Positions 35,067 to 42,908 of a stretch of 64,000 nucleotides of DNA are shown here, one piece after another. Source of the stretch: Bacteroidota bacterium. GTDB lineage: Bacteria; Bacteroidota; Bacteroidia; Flavobacteriales; Weeksellaceae. The notes under the pieces were generated by a model. That model was given only the letters and a program-made list of their open reading frames with translations, was not told the DNA's origin and did no database searches. The position numbers and the translations under genes are program-made. The stretch covers positions 10,408-74,407 of the forward strand of contig JAEWYW010000040.1 in assembly GCA_023458535.1 (NCBI GenBank), written 5' to 3'. The stretch's first letter is position 1; each line of letters starts with the position of its first letter.

Positions 35067-35187
35067 GCTTTAAATTGGTGCAATCCCCTTTAGCAAAATG
35101 CACCCTTACAAATCCTTTTCATTTTACCAAACAGGTTGCAGCGTTATTGCGTGGGATATTCGTTATCCCATAATTAGATTAGAGTGA

Positions 35188-35224
35188 TTACTTTCTTTCG
35201 TGAGTTCAGCGGAAAAGAAAGTAA
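35188..35224. repeat. 11-bp inverted repeat after the response regulator
   Basis: TTACTTTCTTT (35188-35198) pairs with AAAGAAAGTAA (35214-35224). It is placed just past the minus-strand response regulator stop, with no T-run, so a processing or stability hairpin is as likely as a terminator. Confidence 0.5.
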
Positions 35225-35236
35225 CAAAGAAACCTG

Positions 35237-35686
35237 CTATTGCGGAAACTGTTTGTAATATTCTTTTGCTACTTCAGCTACACCTGCACTGAAATAACGC
35301 CCTCCGTCGTTTAGTACCGTGATGGCTTTTTTGAGTTCTTCGGGGTCTGCGCCTTTCAGGATATACCCTTTTGCCCCGCTATTAAGCATTTTAACCACAT
35401 CCTGCACATCATCGTTAATACTAAAAGCCAAGATTTTGGTTTGCGGATATTTTTCAAGCAATGCTTTAGCAGTTTCAAAACCATTCATTACAGGCATATT
35501 TATATCAACAACCATTATATCGGGAATAACTTCCATTTGCTCCATTTTTTTCAGTGCTAATTTGCCGTTTTCCGCTTCAAATACGATTTCAAAATTATCG
35601 TCGTCCCGTATAAAATCGCAGATACCTTTCCTAAATAAGTCGTGGTCGTCTATCATTCCTATCTTAATTATTTTTTCTTTACCCAT
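35237..35686 (-). CDS. Receiver-domain-only response regulator
   Basis: A 149-aa CheY-like receiver. It has the acidic pair in IGMIDDHDLF, the phospho-acceptor Asp in VVDINMPVMNG, a Ser/Thr switch in ILAFSIND, and Lys in GYILKGADPEE. The sequence is typical of the NarL/FixJ family, but no LuxR-type HTH follows: the ORF ends about 15 residues after the receiver. It may signal by protein contact or be a truncated remnant. No histidine kinase is seen nearby. It overlaps the 3' end of the unknown gene upstream by 19 nt (35668-35686). Confidence 0.85.
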   Translation of the reverse strand: MGKEKIIKIGMIDDHDLFRKGICDFIRDDDNFEIVFEAENGKLALKKMEQMEVIPDIMVVDINMPVMNGFETAKALLEKYPQTKILAFSINDDVQDVVKMLNSGAKGYILKGADPEELKKAITVLNDGGRYFSAGVAEVAKEYYKQFPQ

Positions 35687-35955
35687 TTTCTTCTTTTGAT
35701 AAAATTGAAAAATCCGTATTTAGACTTAGATAAATCAGATGTTCTGTCAACGTGAGGTAAGCCATTATTAACCGTAATGTCCCTGACCTTAAAATGATTA
35801 AGCCATTCTTTAAAGTGTGCTATTTCGTGAGGCTTGAAACGAACAATTTCCCCGTTTTTAAGAGATACGATAAAAACATCAATGCAGAGAGTGAATGCAG
35901 ATAGATGGGATGCAGGATAGTCAAATTCGGGGTAAAAAATATGCTCATTCTCCAT
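35668..35955 (-). CDS. Small unknown protein overlapping the response regulator
   Basis: A 95-aa protein (starts MENEHIFYPEFDYPASHLS) with a basic end (FNFIKRRKWVKKK). No domain recognised, though the hydrophobic pattern fits a small mixed alpha/beta protein. Its last 19 nt overlap the receiver gene, suggesting translational coupling. The predicted small RNA and its promoter lie directly upstream, so it may be transcribed by read-through of that RNA terminator. Confidence 0.7.
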   Translation of the reverse strand: MENEHIFYPEFDYPASHLSAFTLCIDVFIVSLKNGEIVRFKPHEIAHFKEWLNHFKVRDITVNNGLPHVDRTSDLSKSKYGFFNFIKRRKWVKKK

Positions 35956-35989
35956 AGCCTTAATGTTTTAGGTTGTGGATGCCTGGCAC

Positions 35990-36175
35990 AAAAAAAGAGC
36001 GCAGGCAACTACACTTACCGCACATTGAGGCACTGGTATGCCCGACAACGAATAAGCGAGCGCCCACGCCTTTTGACGTGAGCGTTCTTACTTATCTGTC
36101 CCGTTGTCTAAAAATTACCAGTTTTCAATGTGGGACTTAAAGCAAAAACACTTTAAGTATTTTCTATATTTTCGA
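35990..36175 (-). ncRNA. Candidate structured small RNA of the element
   Basis: A TAnnTTTG box (36186-36179) predicts a start near 36175. About 186 nt follow, read on the minus strand. There is an 8-bp hairpin (ACTTAAAG/CTTTAAGT, 36135-36158). A long interrupted stem pairs 36125-36132 with 36021-36028 (8 bp), 36116-36122 with 36032-36038 (7 bp), 36102-36108 with 36044-36050 (7 bp), and further inner segments around an ~8-nt loop. A terminator-like hairpin (GGTAA/TTGCC, about 36021-36001) precedes seven T's at 35996-35990. No ORF fills it. CTnDOT is known to use a small RNA (RteR) to control transfer; this could be an analogue. Confidence 0.55.
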
Positions 36176-36178
36176 CAA

Positions 36179-36186
36179 CAAAGATA
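36179..36186 (-). promoter_or_regulatory. Predicted promoter of the small RNA, -7 box TATCTTTG
   Basis: An exact TAnnTTTG match on the minus strand, followed about 20-30 nt later by the first hairpin. No consensus -33 was seen. Confidence 0.5.
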
Positions 36187-36233
36187 CTAAACTCGTGCCT
36201 TTTTGACTGCATATAGTACAAAAAAGATTACAG

Positions 36234-36521
36234 TCAAACTGTTTTTTGTGAAATATAATTCTGTTCAAGTATTGTCAGAATATCGCTTTCCTTATAAATA
36301 ATCTTACCGCCTATCTGTATATACGGCAGGATATTGTCATCACGGTATTGCTGTAAAGTTCGTTTGCTGATATGGAGCAGCTTACACACATCTTCGCCCG
36401 ACAGGTATATTTCCCCGTTCATTACAGGACGGTAATTTTTCAATATACTTTCGATACGGGTTCTTAGCAGCGTTATCATTTCCTGATGGGCAATGATTTC
36501 GTCATTCTCGAATAAATCCAT
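36234..36521 (-). CDS. Helix-turn-helix (excisionase/HTH_17-like) DNA-binding protein
   Basis: 95 aa from the ATG at 36521 (MDLFENDEIIAHQEM). A longer in-frame start at 36569 lies inside the upstream gene. The C-terminal half carries a MerR-like HTH_17 domain (EDVCKLLHISKRTLQQYRDDNILPYIQIGGK), the fold of many excisionases and ICE transfer regulators. It overlaps the 3' end of the paralogous HTH gene upstream by 20 nt, so the pair is translated together. It probably helps excision or controls tra/mob genes. Confidence 0.8.
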   Translation of the reverse strand: MDLFENDEIIAHQEMITLLRTRIESILKNYRPVMNGEIYLSGEDVCKLLHISKRTLQQYRDDNILPYIQIGGKIIYKESDILTILEQNYISQKTV

Positions 36522-36813
36522 TTTCAACGGTATTGTACGGCTGTCCGGCTTCGAGCAAAGCCTGTACATCCGAGCGTTTATAATAATTCTTACGGTTCAG
36601 TCGGGAATAGGGCAATAGTCCTTTGTCCTTATACGTCTGCAAAGTCCGCTTGGTAATGTTCATCATCAGACACACTTCCTGGTTATCGAGCCATTTTTCT
36701 TCTTTGAAAATTGGCGTGTATTTTTTCGTAGCATTTTCGGTCAGTTCCAAAAGTGCTTTCAGCTCATTTTTCATTCCCTCCAGTACGGACTTTTGTATTG
36801 TGATTACTTCCAT
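36502..36813 (-). CDS. Helix-turn-helix (HTH_17-like) DNA-binding protein, paralogue
   Basis: A 103-aa protein with a helical N-terminus and an HTH_17 domain (NQEVCLMMNITKRTLQTYKDKGLLPYSRLNRKNYY), closely similar to its neighbour. It is the first gene of the pair. Upstream, three copies of a GCAG...TTGG motif at 36860, 36878 and 36898 (18-20 bp apart) may be operator sites for this protein or another element regulator. Confidence 0.8.
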   Translation of the reverse strand: MEVITIQKSVLEGMKNELKALLELTENATKKYTPIFKEEKWLDNQEVCLMMNITKRTLQTYKDKGLLPYSRLNRKNYYKRSDVQALLEAGQPYNTVENGFIRE

Positions 36814-36859
36814 AGTTTGCTCAATTTTGCTGTGGAAGTCGAATTTATAAAGGCTTATT

Positions 36860-36911
36860 GCAGCGTTGGAGAATGTTGCAGGATTTGGCTTTGAAAGGCA
36901 GCGTTTGGCGT
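36860..36911. repeat. Iterated motif (GCAGnnTTTGG-type) upstream of the HTH genes
   Basis: Three units start at 36860 (GCAGCGTTGG), 36878 (GCAGGATTTGG) and 36898 (GCAGCGTTTGG), spaced 18 and 20 bp. The best one, GGCAGCGTTTGGCG (36897-36910), matches copies at 50532, 59163, 61003 and 61023. The spacing of about two helical turns suggests protein-binding sites on one DNA face. Confidence 0.55.
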
Positions 36912-36930
36912 TAGTAGTAAGATTTGGTAC

Positions 36931-36954
36931 AAAAAAAGCCCCGAATTTCGGGGC
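36931..36954 (-). terminator. Rho-independent terminator after the cation transporter
   Basis: AGCCCCGAA (36937-36945) pairs with TTCGGGGCT (36946-36954 region, perfect 9 bp). On the minus strand seven T's follow. Confidence 0.85.
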
Positions 36955-36971
36955 TATGATTTGCTGCTATT

Positions 36972-37766
36972 TTATTTTGCCAACTTCAGTATTCTATATG
37001 CACCTCTTGCCACAATCACGAATACAATTGCCCCAATAATCAAATCCGGATAACTCGAATTGAGCCAATTGACCAATAATCCCGCAATGATAACACCCGA
37101 ATTGATTATAACATCGTTGGAAGTGAAAATCATCGAAGCCTGCATATGGGCTTCTTTGCTTTTGTTCTTTTGTAATAGATAAAGACAAAGTACGTTTGCA
37201 ATCAACGCCAAAACAGAAACAACAATCATTGTTTTGAAATCAGGCATCGCTTCTATTCCGATAAAACGTCTGATAACTTCAACAAAACCGATAACGGCTA
37301 ACAGAATTTGAAAGTAACCTGCAAATTTGGCGATATTGTTTTTTCTTGCAATCGTACCCCCAACAGCAAACAATGCCAAAGCGTAAACAATACTGTCTGC
37401 AAGCATATCCAAGCTGTCTGCTATCAATCCCATTGAATTGGAAAAAATACCGAACAACATTTCCAATCCAAAGAAAACGAAATTGATAATCAGTACAGTC
37501 CAAAGTAGTTTCCGTTGGTCATTGCTTGTATCTGTTTCAAGAACTGCATTGCTTTCTTCAGTTGAAATCAATGACGTATTCAGGTTTAATGTTTCCAAAG
37601 CCGAAAAAATCGGCTCTGGTTTTCCACTATGGTAAACATTTAGTTTTCTACTGGGAATATCAAATTCCAATGACTTTACCATATCGAAATCCTGCAATTT
37701 CATACGGATTAATTGCTCCTCACTTGGGCAATCCATTTTAGTTATATTGAATATGGTTTTATTCAT
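36972..37766 (-). CDS. Cation transporter (CDF-like) with degenerate HMA-like N-terminus
   Basis: A 264-aa protein. The first ~65 residues look like a heavy-metal-associated fold with only one Cys (KMDCPSEEQL, instead of CxxC). The CDF-like membrane domain follows, with about six helices. The TM2 site D-x3-D is present (SLDMLADS). In TM5 the usual H-x3-D has no histidine (FTSNDVIIN), so metal selectivity is unclear. There is no C-terminal cytoplasmic domain. It sits 4 nt downstream of the TonB receptor gene: a metal-handling cargo. Confidence 0.85.
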   Translation of the reverse strand: MNKTIFNITKMDCPSEEQLIRMKLQDFDMVKSLEFDIPSRKLNVYHSGKPEPIFSALETLNLNTSLISTEESNAVLETDTSNDQRKLLWTVLIINFVFFGLEMLFGIFSNSMGLIADSLDMLADSIVYALALFAVGGTIARKNNIAKFAGYFQILLAVIGFVEVIRRFIGIEAMPDFKTMIVVSVLALIANVLCLYLLQKNKSKEAHMQASMIFTSNDVIINSGVIIAGLLVNWLNSSYPDLIIGAIVFVIVARGAYRILKLAK

Positions 37767-37770
37767 CTTC

Positions 37771-39942
37771 TTAAAGTCTAAATTTTATTCCGCCATTAAT
37801 GACAAATCCGTCCAATGGTGCATAAATGTCTTTAAATATAGGATTACTAATTGTACCTGTATAAATGTTGCCAAAACGTGTCTGCCTTGTATCAAGGAAA
37901 TTTTCAAAATTGACATATAACGAAAACCTTTCCCAAATCTTTTCAGCCATAAATCCACAAGTCCAATAGTCTTTTCCTGTTGTTCCATCGTTCAGCTTTT
38001 GCGGGCTGAAATAGTAGGCTTCTAAACCAACTTTCCATTTGTCTTCGATTTCATACATTAAAACCGAGTTAATACGGTGTTTTGGGGTTAACGGGCTTTC
38101 GGTAGTTGTTGCATTTTGGTGTAACTGTGCATCTGTATAAGTGTACCCTAAAAATAATTTCACATCATCGTAACCGATTTTGATATTGGTTTCTGTTCCT
38201 TTTGTATGGATGTAACCAGTAGAGTTTACAAATTGATAGAGATTAGCTGATGGATTTTCAAGTAATAGAGGATTATTCAAATAGGTATAAAAGAATAATT
38301 GATTGATACTGAATGACCAACCATCGCCAATATTAGTGCGGTAATTTATATCTGCATTTCCACCATAACTTTTTTCCAGTTTATTGGTTTTATTGTTAAT
38401 TGGCATTACGTTTTGATATTGTAAGCGTTCGCTTTCTTCGGTAAAGATAGTGGGTGTTTTATATCCAAATCCGCCGCCAATCCTTGATGTTAATCCGTTT
38501 GCAATATGGAATAGCGCCGATACTCTTGGCAAGAATACAGCCCCATAATCTATAACATAATCCGTTCTTAAACCTGCTTCCAATTGAAGCCAATCCGTAG
38601 CTTTAAAATTATTTTGGACGAAAGCCCCAAATGTGGTTTGGCTATAATCTCTTAACGGAAATACTGTAATCTGCTTTTCTTTAAAATTGTCCGTCCAAAT
38701 ATTAACGCCTGTTACCCATTCTGACTTTTCTTTGCTGTAAGTATAATTAGCTTCCGTAAAAGTGGCTGTTTGCGTTCCCTCAAACTCGTAAGTGGGAATA
38801 GCCGTATTGCGGTTAAAATAACTTACACTGTTTTTGATTTGAAAAGAACTGTTTTCATTAATTAAATGGTCAAAAACAAATTGTGTGGAATAGCGTTGTG
38901 TTTTGTTTTCTTCAAAATATTGATGCGTATTATCCCCTTTGCCCTTGATGTAAAGTATATCGCCGCCCAAACGGTTCTCTATGGTTGTATTGATGCCAAA
39001 ATTCAGTTTCGTTTTATCATTGAAGTAAACAAATAATTTAGGGTTCAATACGAAGCGTTCAAACTTTGGAATGGCGGAAAAACCAATTTTTGCAGGGTCA
39101 TAAGCTCCGTTTCTGTTGTGCGAAGCGAAAATAGTTGTTCCAATTTTATTGAATTTTTGCCCATAAAAACCATTAATGTCTAAACCTCTCCCTGATGTTC
39201 CGTTGATATGAAAGCGTAAATCTCTTTCATCAGTTGGCGTTTTGGAAATCAAGTTGACTAATCCTGCTATTGCTCCACCTCCGTAAAGTGTAGAAGTTGA
39301 GCCTTTGATAACTTCAACCTGCTTTAAATCAAGTGGCGGAATTTGTAATAAGCCCAAACCACTTGAAGCTCCCGAATAAATCGGAAAACCGTCTTTAAGG
39401 ATTTGTGTATATCGTCCGTCAAGTCCCTGAATACGGATACTCGCATTGGCACTTGTGGGCGACGTAGTTTGTACGTGAATACCTGTACTTTCTGCCAAAA
39501 GCATACGAATATCTCCCGGTTTCATATTCCCTTTTTCTCCCAACTCCTCACTTCCAATAAACTCAATACGTGTAGGAATATTTTGTATGCTTCTTGTACT
39601 TCGGGTAGATGTAATTACAACACCCTCTAATTCCTCTGAATTTTCTTTGAGCAGAATTTCAATAACATTGGTATCCTTTAGTGGAAATTCTATTTTTTCA
39701 ATAAACTCTTCAAAGCCTACGTAGCTAAAATGTATCTCCTGTATTCCATCAGGAATATTCGATAATATAATCTGTCCTTTTTCGTTCGAGGTTCCTCCAA
39801 TTGAGGTGCCTTTTATAGATGTTGTTACACCAATCAAGGGTTCTTTTGTTTCACTGTTTTTTACAACAATGTTTAATGTATTTTGTGCATATACACAAAG
39901 GTTGAGTGCCATAAAAAATGACACAATGAGTATTTTTTTCAT
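37771..39942 (-). CDS. TonB-dependent receptor of the metal cargo
   Basis: A 723-aa outer-membrane transporter. A signal peptide ends at ALNLCVYAQN. A carboxypeptidase-regulatory-like beta domain (about 22-105) precedes the plug (SRSTRSIQNIPTRIEFIGSEEL) and a 22-strand barrel with an aromatic C-terminus (GGIKFRL). Together with the cation transporter (4-nt gap) and the Cys-rich DUF6660-like gene upstream, it probably moves a metal or metal chelate. The direction and metal are not shown by sequence. Confidence 0.92.
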   Translation of the reverse strand: MKKILIVSFFMALNLCVYAQNTLNIVVKNSETKEPLIGVTTSIKGTSIGGTSNEKGQIILSNIPDGIQEIHFSYVGFEEFIEKIEFPLKDTNVIEILLKENSEELEGVVITSTRSTRSIQNIPTRIEFIGSEELGEKGNMKPGDIRMLLAESTGIHVQTTSPTSANASIRIQGLDGRYTQILKDGFPIYSGASSGLGLLQIPPLDLKQVEVIKGSTSTLYGGGAIAGLVNLISKTPTDERDLRFHINGTSGRGLDINGFYGQKFNKIGTTIFASHNRNGAYDPAKIGFSAIPKFERFVLNPKLFVYFNDKTKLNFGINTTIENRLGGDILYIKGKGDNTHQYFEENKTQRYSTQFVFDHLINENSSFQIKNSVSYFNRNTAIPTYEFEGTQTATFTEANYTYSKEKSEWVTGVNIWTDNFKEKQITVFPLRDYSQTTFGAFVQNNFKATDWLQLEAGLRTDYVIDYGAVFLPRVSALFHIANGLTSRIGGGFGYKTPTIFTEESERLQYQNVMPINNKTNKLEKSYGGNADINYRTNIGDGWSFSINQLFFYTYLNNPLLLENPSANLYQFVNSTGYIHTKGTETNIKIGYDDVKLFLGYTYTDAQLHQNATTTESPLTPKHRINSVLMYEIEDKWKVGLEAYYFSPQKLNDGTTGKDYWTCGFMAEKIWERFSLYVNFENFLDTRQTRFGNIYTGTISNPIFKDIYAPLDGFVINGGIKFRL

Positions 39943-40030
39943 TGTAAAAATGATACTTAATGTATATAAATAAGCTATGACGATGCAAAGACATCGCTTT
40001 TTAATTAATTTGTGCTGAAAGCATTATACA

Positions 40031-40345
40031 TTAAGCAAGTTGCGGGGGATGCCAAATGGAAAATGGAAAATCAGAAACAGGTGGGGTCAGCATATTTCCT
40101 AACTTCCGTTGCGGTTCTTTTACTGAATGGACAATAGAGAAATGAAAAGTAGTTAAAACAAATCCTGTACAGGTGTTGCAACTAAAAAAAGGCGAGCAAC
40201 ATCCCTTATTACAATCTTGGTCATCCTGTCTGTTTTGTCCTTGTTCGGTAGTATGCTTCTGCATACATTTATCCTCAATAAAAGTCGGTACTGCTGATAA
40301 AAGCAATACATAGGCGGCTAATATTAAAGATATAAACTTCACCAT
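40031..40345 (-). CDS. Cys-rich secreted DUF6660-like protein
   Basis: A 104-aa protein with an N-terminal hydrophobic signal (FISLILAAYVLLLSAVPTF). A cluster of seven Cys follows (DKCMQKH, DCNKGCCSPFFSCNTC), typical of metal binding. A TAnnTTTG box (40347-40354) ends 1 nt before the ATG, so a leaderless or very short-leader message is likely. It is the upstream member of the TonB receptor/cation transporter cargo. The role is probably periplasmic metal binding. Confidence 0.7.
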   Translation of the reverse strand: MVKFISLILAAYVLLLSAVPTFIEDKCMQKHTTEQGQNRQDDQDCNKGCCSPFFSCNTCTGFVLTTFHFSIVHSVKEPQRKLGNMLTPPVSDFPFSIWHPPQLA

Positions 40346-40415
40346 ACAAAGTTAAATAAAAATTAATTGCGTTAGCTCACAAATCTTGTGGAGGTAGTTA
40401 AAGCGAATAGTTTTT

Positions 40416-40688
40416 TTATCGAGATTGTTCGGTTTTTACTTCAGGCTGCTGTTTTTCCTTTTTCTCACGGGAATAAACCCACAGTGACAACAGACCGAAA
40501 ATAATCAGTGCGTAAGCTATCCATTTACCAACCCTTTCAATCAATTTAATGAAAACCGAACTTTCATAAGATGAGAAACCCTCTGCTCCCATAGGGCTGC
40601 GCCTGTAAAACTTCCTGCGGTTAATCCAGTAACGAAGTCCCAAGCCTGCAACCAAAAATATGATACCTATAACCAATGATGCGACCAT
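40416..40688 (-). CDS. Small conserved ICE membrane protein
   Basis: A 90-aa protein with an N-terminal transmembrane helix (SLVIGIIFLVAGLGLRYWI), a polar loop and a second helix (WIAYALIIFGLLSLWVYSRE), ending in a charged tail. It is often misannotated as a molybdenum transporter permease. It sits between traQ and the metal cargo on the same strand. It is probably part of the transfer module, but its role is unknown. Confidence 0.7.
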   Translation of the reverse strand: MVASLVIGIIFLVAGLGLRYWINRRKFYRRSPMGAEGFSSYESSVFIKLIERVGKWIAYALIIFGLLSLWVYSREKKEKQQPEVKTEQSR

Positions 40689-40767
40689 AACAAAAACACT
40701 TTATTTCCACTGTTTGAATTTACGAAAAATATTTTTTTCAGCCTGTAAACGATGTGAATTAAATGCG

Positions 40768-40800
40768 AAAGAGGCTTACCCCAAAAGGCAAGCCTCTTTC
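40768..40800. terminator. Perfect 11-bp hairpin upstream of the small membrane protein
   Basis: GAAAGAGGCTT (40768-40778) pairs with AAGCCTCTTTC (40790-40800). It lies in the traQ-to-40688 gap beside a second hairpin; it may separate the tra transcript from the downstream genes. Confidence 0.55.
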
Positions 40801-40893
40801 ATTGTTTATGGAAATAAAACCTTACTCAACACTGAAATAGATTACAAGGATAAGAAATTATTTCTTTTGAAATACACTGCCCGGCTGAAAATT

Positions 40894-40930
40894 AAAAACG
40901 GCTTACCAATCAGATAAGCCGTTTTTTTTT
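40894..40930 (-). terminator. Rho-independent terminator after traQ
   Basis: AAAAACGGCTTA (40894-40905) pairs with TAAGCCGTTTTT (40915-40926), perfect 12 bp. It is T/A-rich on both sides, so it can act in both directions. It marks the end of the long tra operon. Confidence 0.85.
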
Positions 40931-40947
40931 GAATTGAAATACTGCTC

Positions 40948-41397
40948 TTAATCGCTGCTGTTAAACTGAAAAGTTATCTGCTTTTCATTCCCGAAGCTGT
41001 CCGAAATCCAAACGTCAAAAGACTGTGAAACGGCAGACGTTGAAGTGTAGTACAGCCTGAACTGCTCCGTTGGTAATTGGTACAGGTCATTGGGCTGATA
41101 CGGCGGTTCGTTGTAGTATTGCAATGTTCCCTGCCCGTCAAATTGAAAGTAACGGAGGAAATACTGCGTATTGCTGTAATTGCCTATACGCTGTATGGTA
41201 ATGCGTATTTCTACGGTCTGCCCGTTTGCAACATCTTTAGGCACTGGCATTACATTGACCTCGAAAGGAAAATTGTTCTGTATTTCGAGGTCATCATCTT
41301 TGCTGCAAGATACCAACGTAACCGAAGCTGTGAGGATTGTCAGGAATACATATAGTGGCAGTAGCCCCGTTCTGAATTTATTGAATATTGCTATCAT
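40948..41397 (-). CDS. traQ: Conjugative transposon protein TraQ (DUF3872)
   Basis: A 149-aa lipoprotein-like protein: the signal ends in TASVTLVSCSKDDD, so the Cys at about 31 is probably lipidated. The remainder is beta-rich (FEVNVMPVPKDVANG, VEIRITIQRIGN) as in DUF3872/TraQ of CTnDOT-type elements. It is the last gene of the minus-strand tra operon. Known only as part of the mating apparatus; the exact role is unsettled. Confidence 0.85.
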   Translation of the reverse strand: MIAIFNKFRTGLLPLYVFLTILTASVTLVSCSKDDDLEIQNNFPFEVNVMPVPKDVANGQTVEIRITIQRIGNYSNTQYFLRYFQFDGQGTLQYYNEPPYQPNDLYQLPTEQFRLYYTSTSAVSQSFDVWISDSFGNEKQITFQFNSSD

Positions 41398-41409
41398 CGT
41401 TTTTACGTT

Positions 41410-41970
41410 TTAAAAGTTAAACCTTAATCCCACACCTGCTGACGGTCGGAACTGTTGTAAATCCGTACCCCAAAGGATTTTTGTACGCCCTTGCAGGACT
41501 AATACAAAACGGTCGGACAGGTACGTTTCAAAAGTGAGGCGACCGCCTGCACCGTAGATAAAATTATCTTCGCTCAATATCTTCGCACCGTCGTACAACA
41601 TTGTTTCGCCCCGGTTGATGGTTTCGTAACCGACCACACCTGTTACGGCGAAATTCAGCGTGATGTTCTTACGGGCATCGCCCAACAAAAAGAAGCTGTA
41701 ACCGCCCTCTGCGGAATAGGTTTCCTGCGGTATGCGGAGGTCTTTATACCCGTGGTACTGGTGGGTATATTCCAACGCCCAAAGCTGATAGTTACCATTC
41801 TTACCGTTTACCGTCATTGCTGCGCTGATGTAGTAATCATTGCCAATCTTATCATCGGACAATACACCTGCACTTATTTCCAATCCTTTCTGCTTCGGCA
41901 GCATTCTTTGCGCCTGTGCAGCCGTGATGCCTATCAGGACAAACAGCACGGTATAGATATACTTTTTCAT
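41410..41970 (-). CDS. traO: Conjugative transposon protein TraO
   Basis: A 186-aa secreted protein with a signal peptide (LFVLIGITAAQAQR) and a beta-barrel-like C-terminus (SAGVGLRFNF, ending in Phe as in outer-membrane proteins). It matches TraO in length, order and position (after traN, before traQ). It is likely in the outer-membrane part of the Bacteroidetes type IV mating channel. Confidence 0.87.
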   Translation of the reverse strand: MKKYIYTVLFVLIGITAAQAQRMLPKQKGLEISAGVLSDDKIGNDYYISAAMTVNGKNGNYQLWALEYTHQYHGYKDLRIPQETYSAEGGYSFFLLGDARKNITLNFAVTGVVGYETINRGETMLYDGAKILSEDNFIYGAGGRLTFETYLSDRFVLVLQGRTKILWGTDLQQFRPSAGVGLRFNF

Positions 41971-41990
41971 ATTCTTGCTTTAAAGGGTTA

Positions 41991-42884
41991 TTAAAATTTC
42001 AGGTGCATATCGTCAATCAAACGGGCTTTGATTAAATCGGAATTTTCGACGTGCAATGTTTGATGCCTGCCACCGTTTTTCTCGAAAATCTCAATCAGCA
42101 GTACCTTATCATCGGCAATGGTAAACTGGTCTAACAGGAACACATTTTGTTCGGTCGATTTTCCGGAAATACCGTCCAATGGCTTGTAAGTTCTCAAAGG
42201 AGTTAAAGGGCGTTCCTGGACTACGGTGCGTTTAGCTACCTTTTTATCCACTACTTTGAAATTGATGAAATCAATCTCGAAAGGAACATTGGCACGGTTT
42301 CTCAATTCAGTATGGAAATAGTATTTGCCGTTATGTATGTAAATCCCTTTTAGGATAAACTGAATGCCGAAACTCTTAGCACCGATATGCTTTACAATGC
42401 GTTTGTCTTTCTTGTAAATGGTTTCCAAAAGCAAGCCTGCCAGTGACGGCGAATTGTTGCCCAGTTCTTCAAAAAGCACATCGTTACCTTTGGCTTTATC
42501 CACCGCTTTTTGCATCGTGAGCAGGTCATAGCTCATTGCCTCCGGGTAGGAACTGTAATACACGTTGAAACTATAAAAACGTCCGTCATTCGTAATAACG
42601 GAAAAATTCGTTTCCGGCTCAAAGTCCCTTACAGATGCTTTTACACGCAACACGTTTTCCGCATCTTCGGCTTTCCCTGCAATAAGGTATTCGCTGCCCA
42701 AATCCACGTAACGAATGGCAGTCGGGAAAATCAGGTGCGAGGTTTTATCGTAGGTAACTTCCATACGGTACGGCTCTATCTTGCCCAATGCAAGTGGTGT
42801 TCTGATGCTGTCCTGTGCATTAGATTGTGCAGCAAAGCCGAGTATAAGGGCAATAGCCCAAAAGGTTTTTAAATGATTTTTCAT
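41991..42884 (-). CDS. traN: Conjugative transposon protein TraN (VirB9-like, DUF4138)
   Basis: A 297-aa periplasmic/outer-membrane protein with signal peptide AIALILGFAAQSNAQD. The beta-rich body (HLIFPTAIRYVDLGSEYLIAGK, about 47-68; then NFSVITNDGRFYSFNVYY) is the VirB9-like DUF4138 fold. It works with TraM (VirB10-like) and TraO to span the envelope. Order and spacing match CTnDOT. Confidence 0.9.
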   Translation of the reverse strand: MKNHLKTFWAIALILGFAAQSNAQDSIRTPLALGKIEPYRMEVTYDKTSHLIFPTAIRYVDLGSEYLIAGKAEDAENVLRVKASVRDFEPETNFSVITNDGRFYSFNVYYSSYPEAMSYDLLTMQKAVDKAKGNDVLFEELGNNSPSLAGLLLETIYKKDKRIVKHIGAKSFGIQFILKGIYIHNGKYYFHTELRNRANVPFEIDFINFKVVDKKVAKRTVVQERPLTPLRTYKPLDGISGKSTEQNVFLLDQFTIADDKVLLIEIFEKNGGRHQTLHVENSDLIKARLIDDMHLKF

Positions 42885-42908
42885 TGTTTTATTTATTTGA
42901 GTTCAACA

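Noticed and set aside
35990..36175. 6S RNA as the identity of the small RNA
   Set aside because: The length is similar, but the 5' and 3' ends do not pair into a closing stem and it lies on a mobile element, so a different regulatory RNA is more likely.
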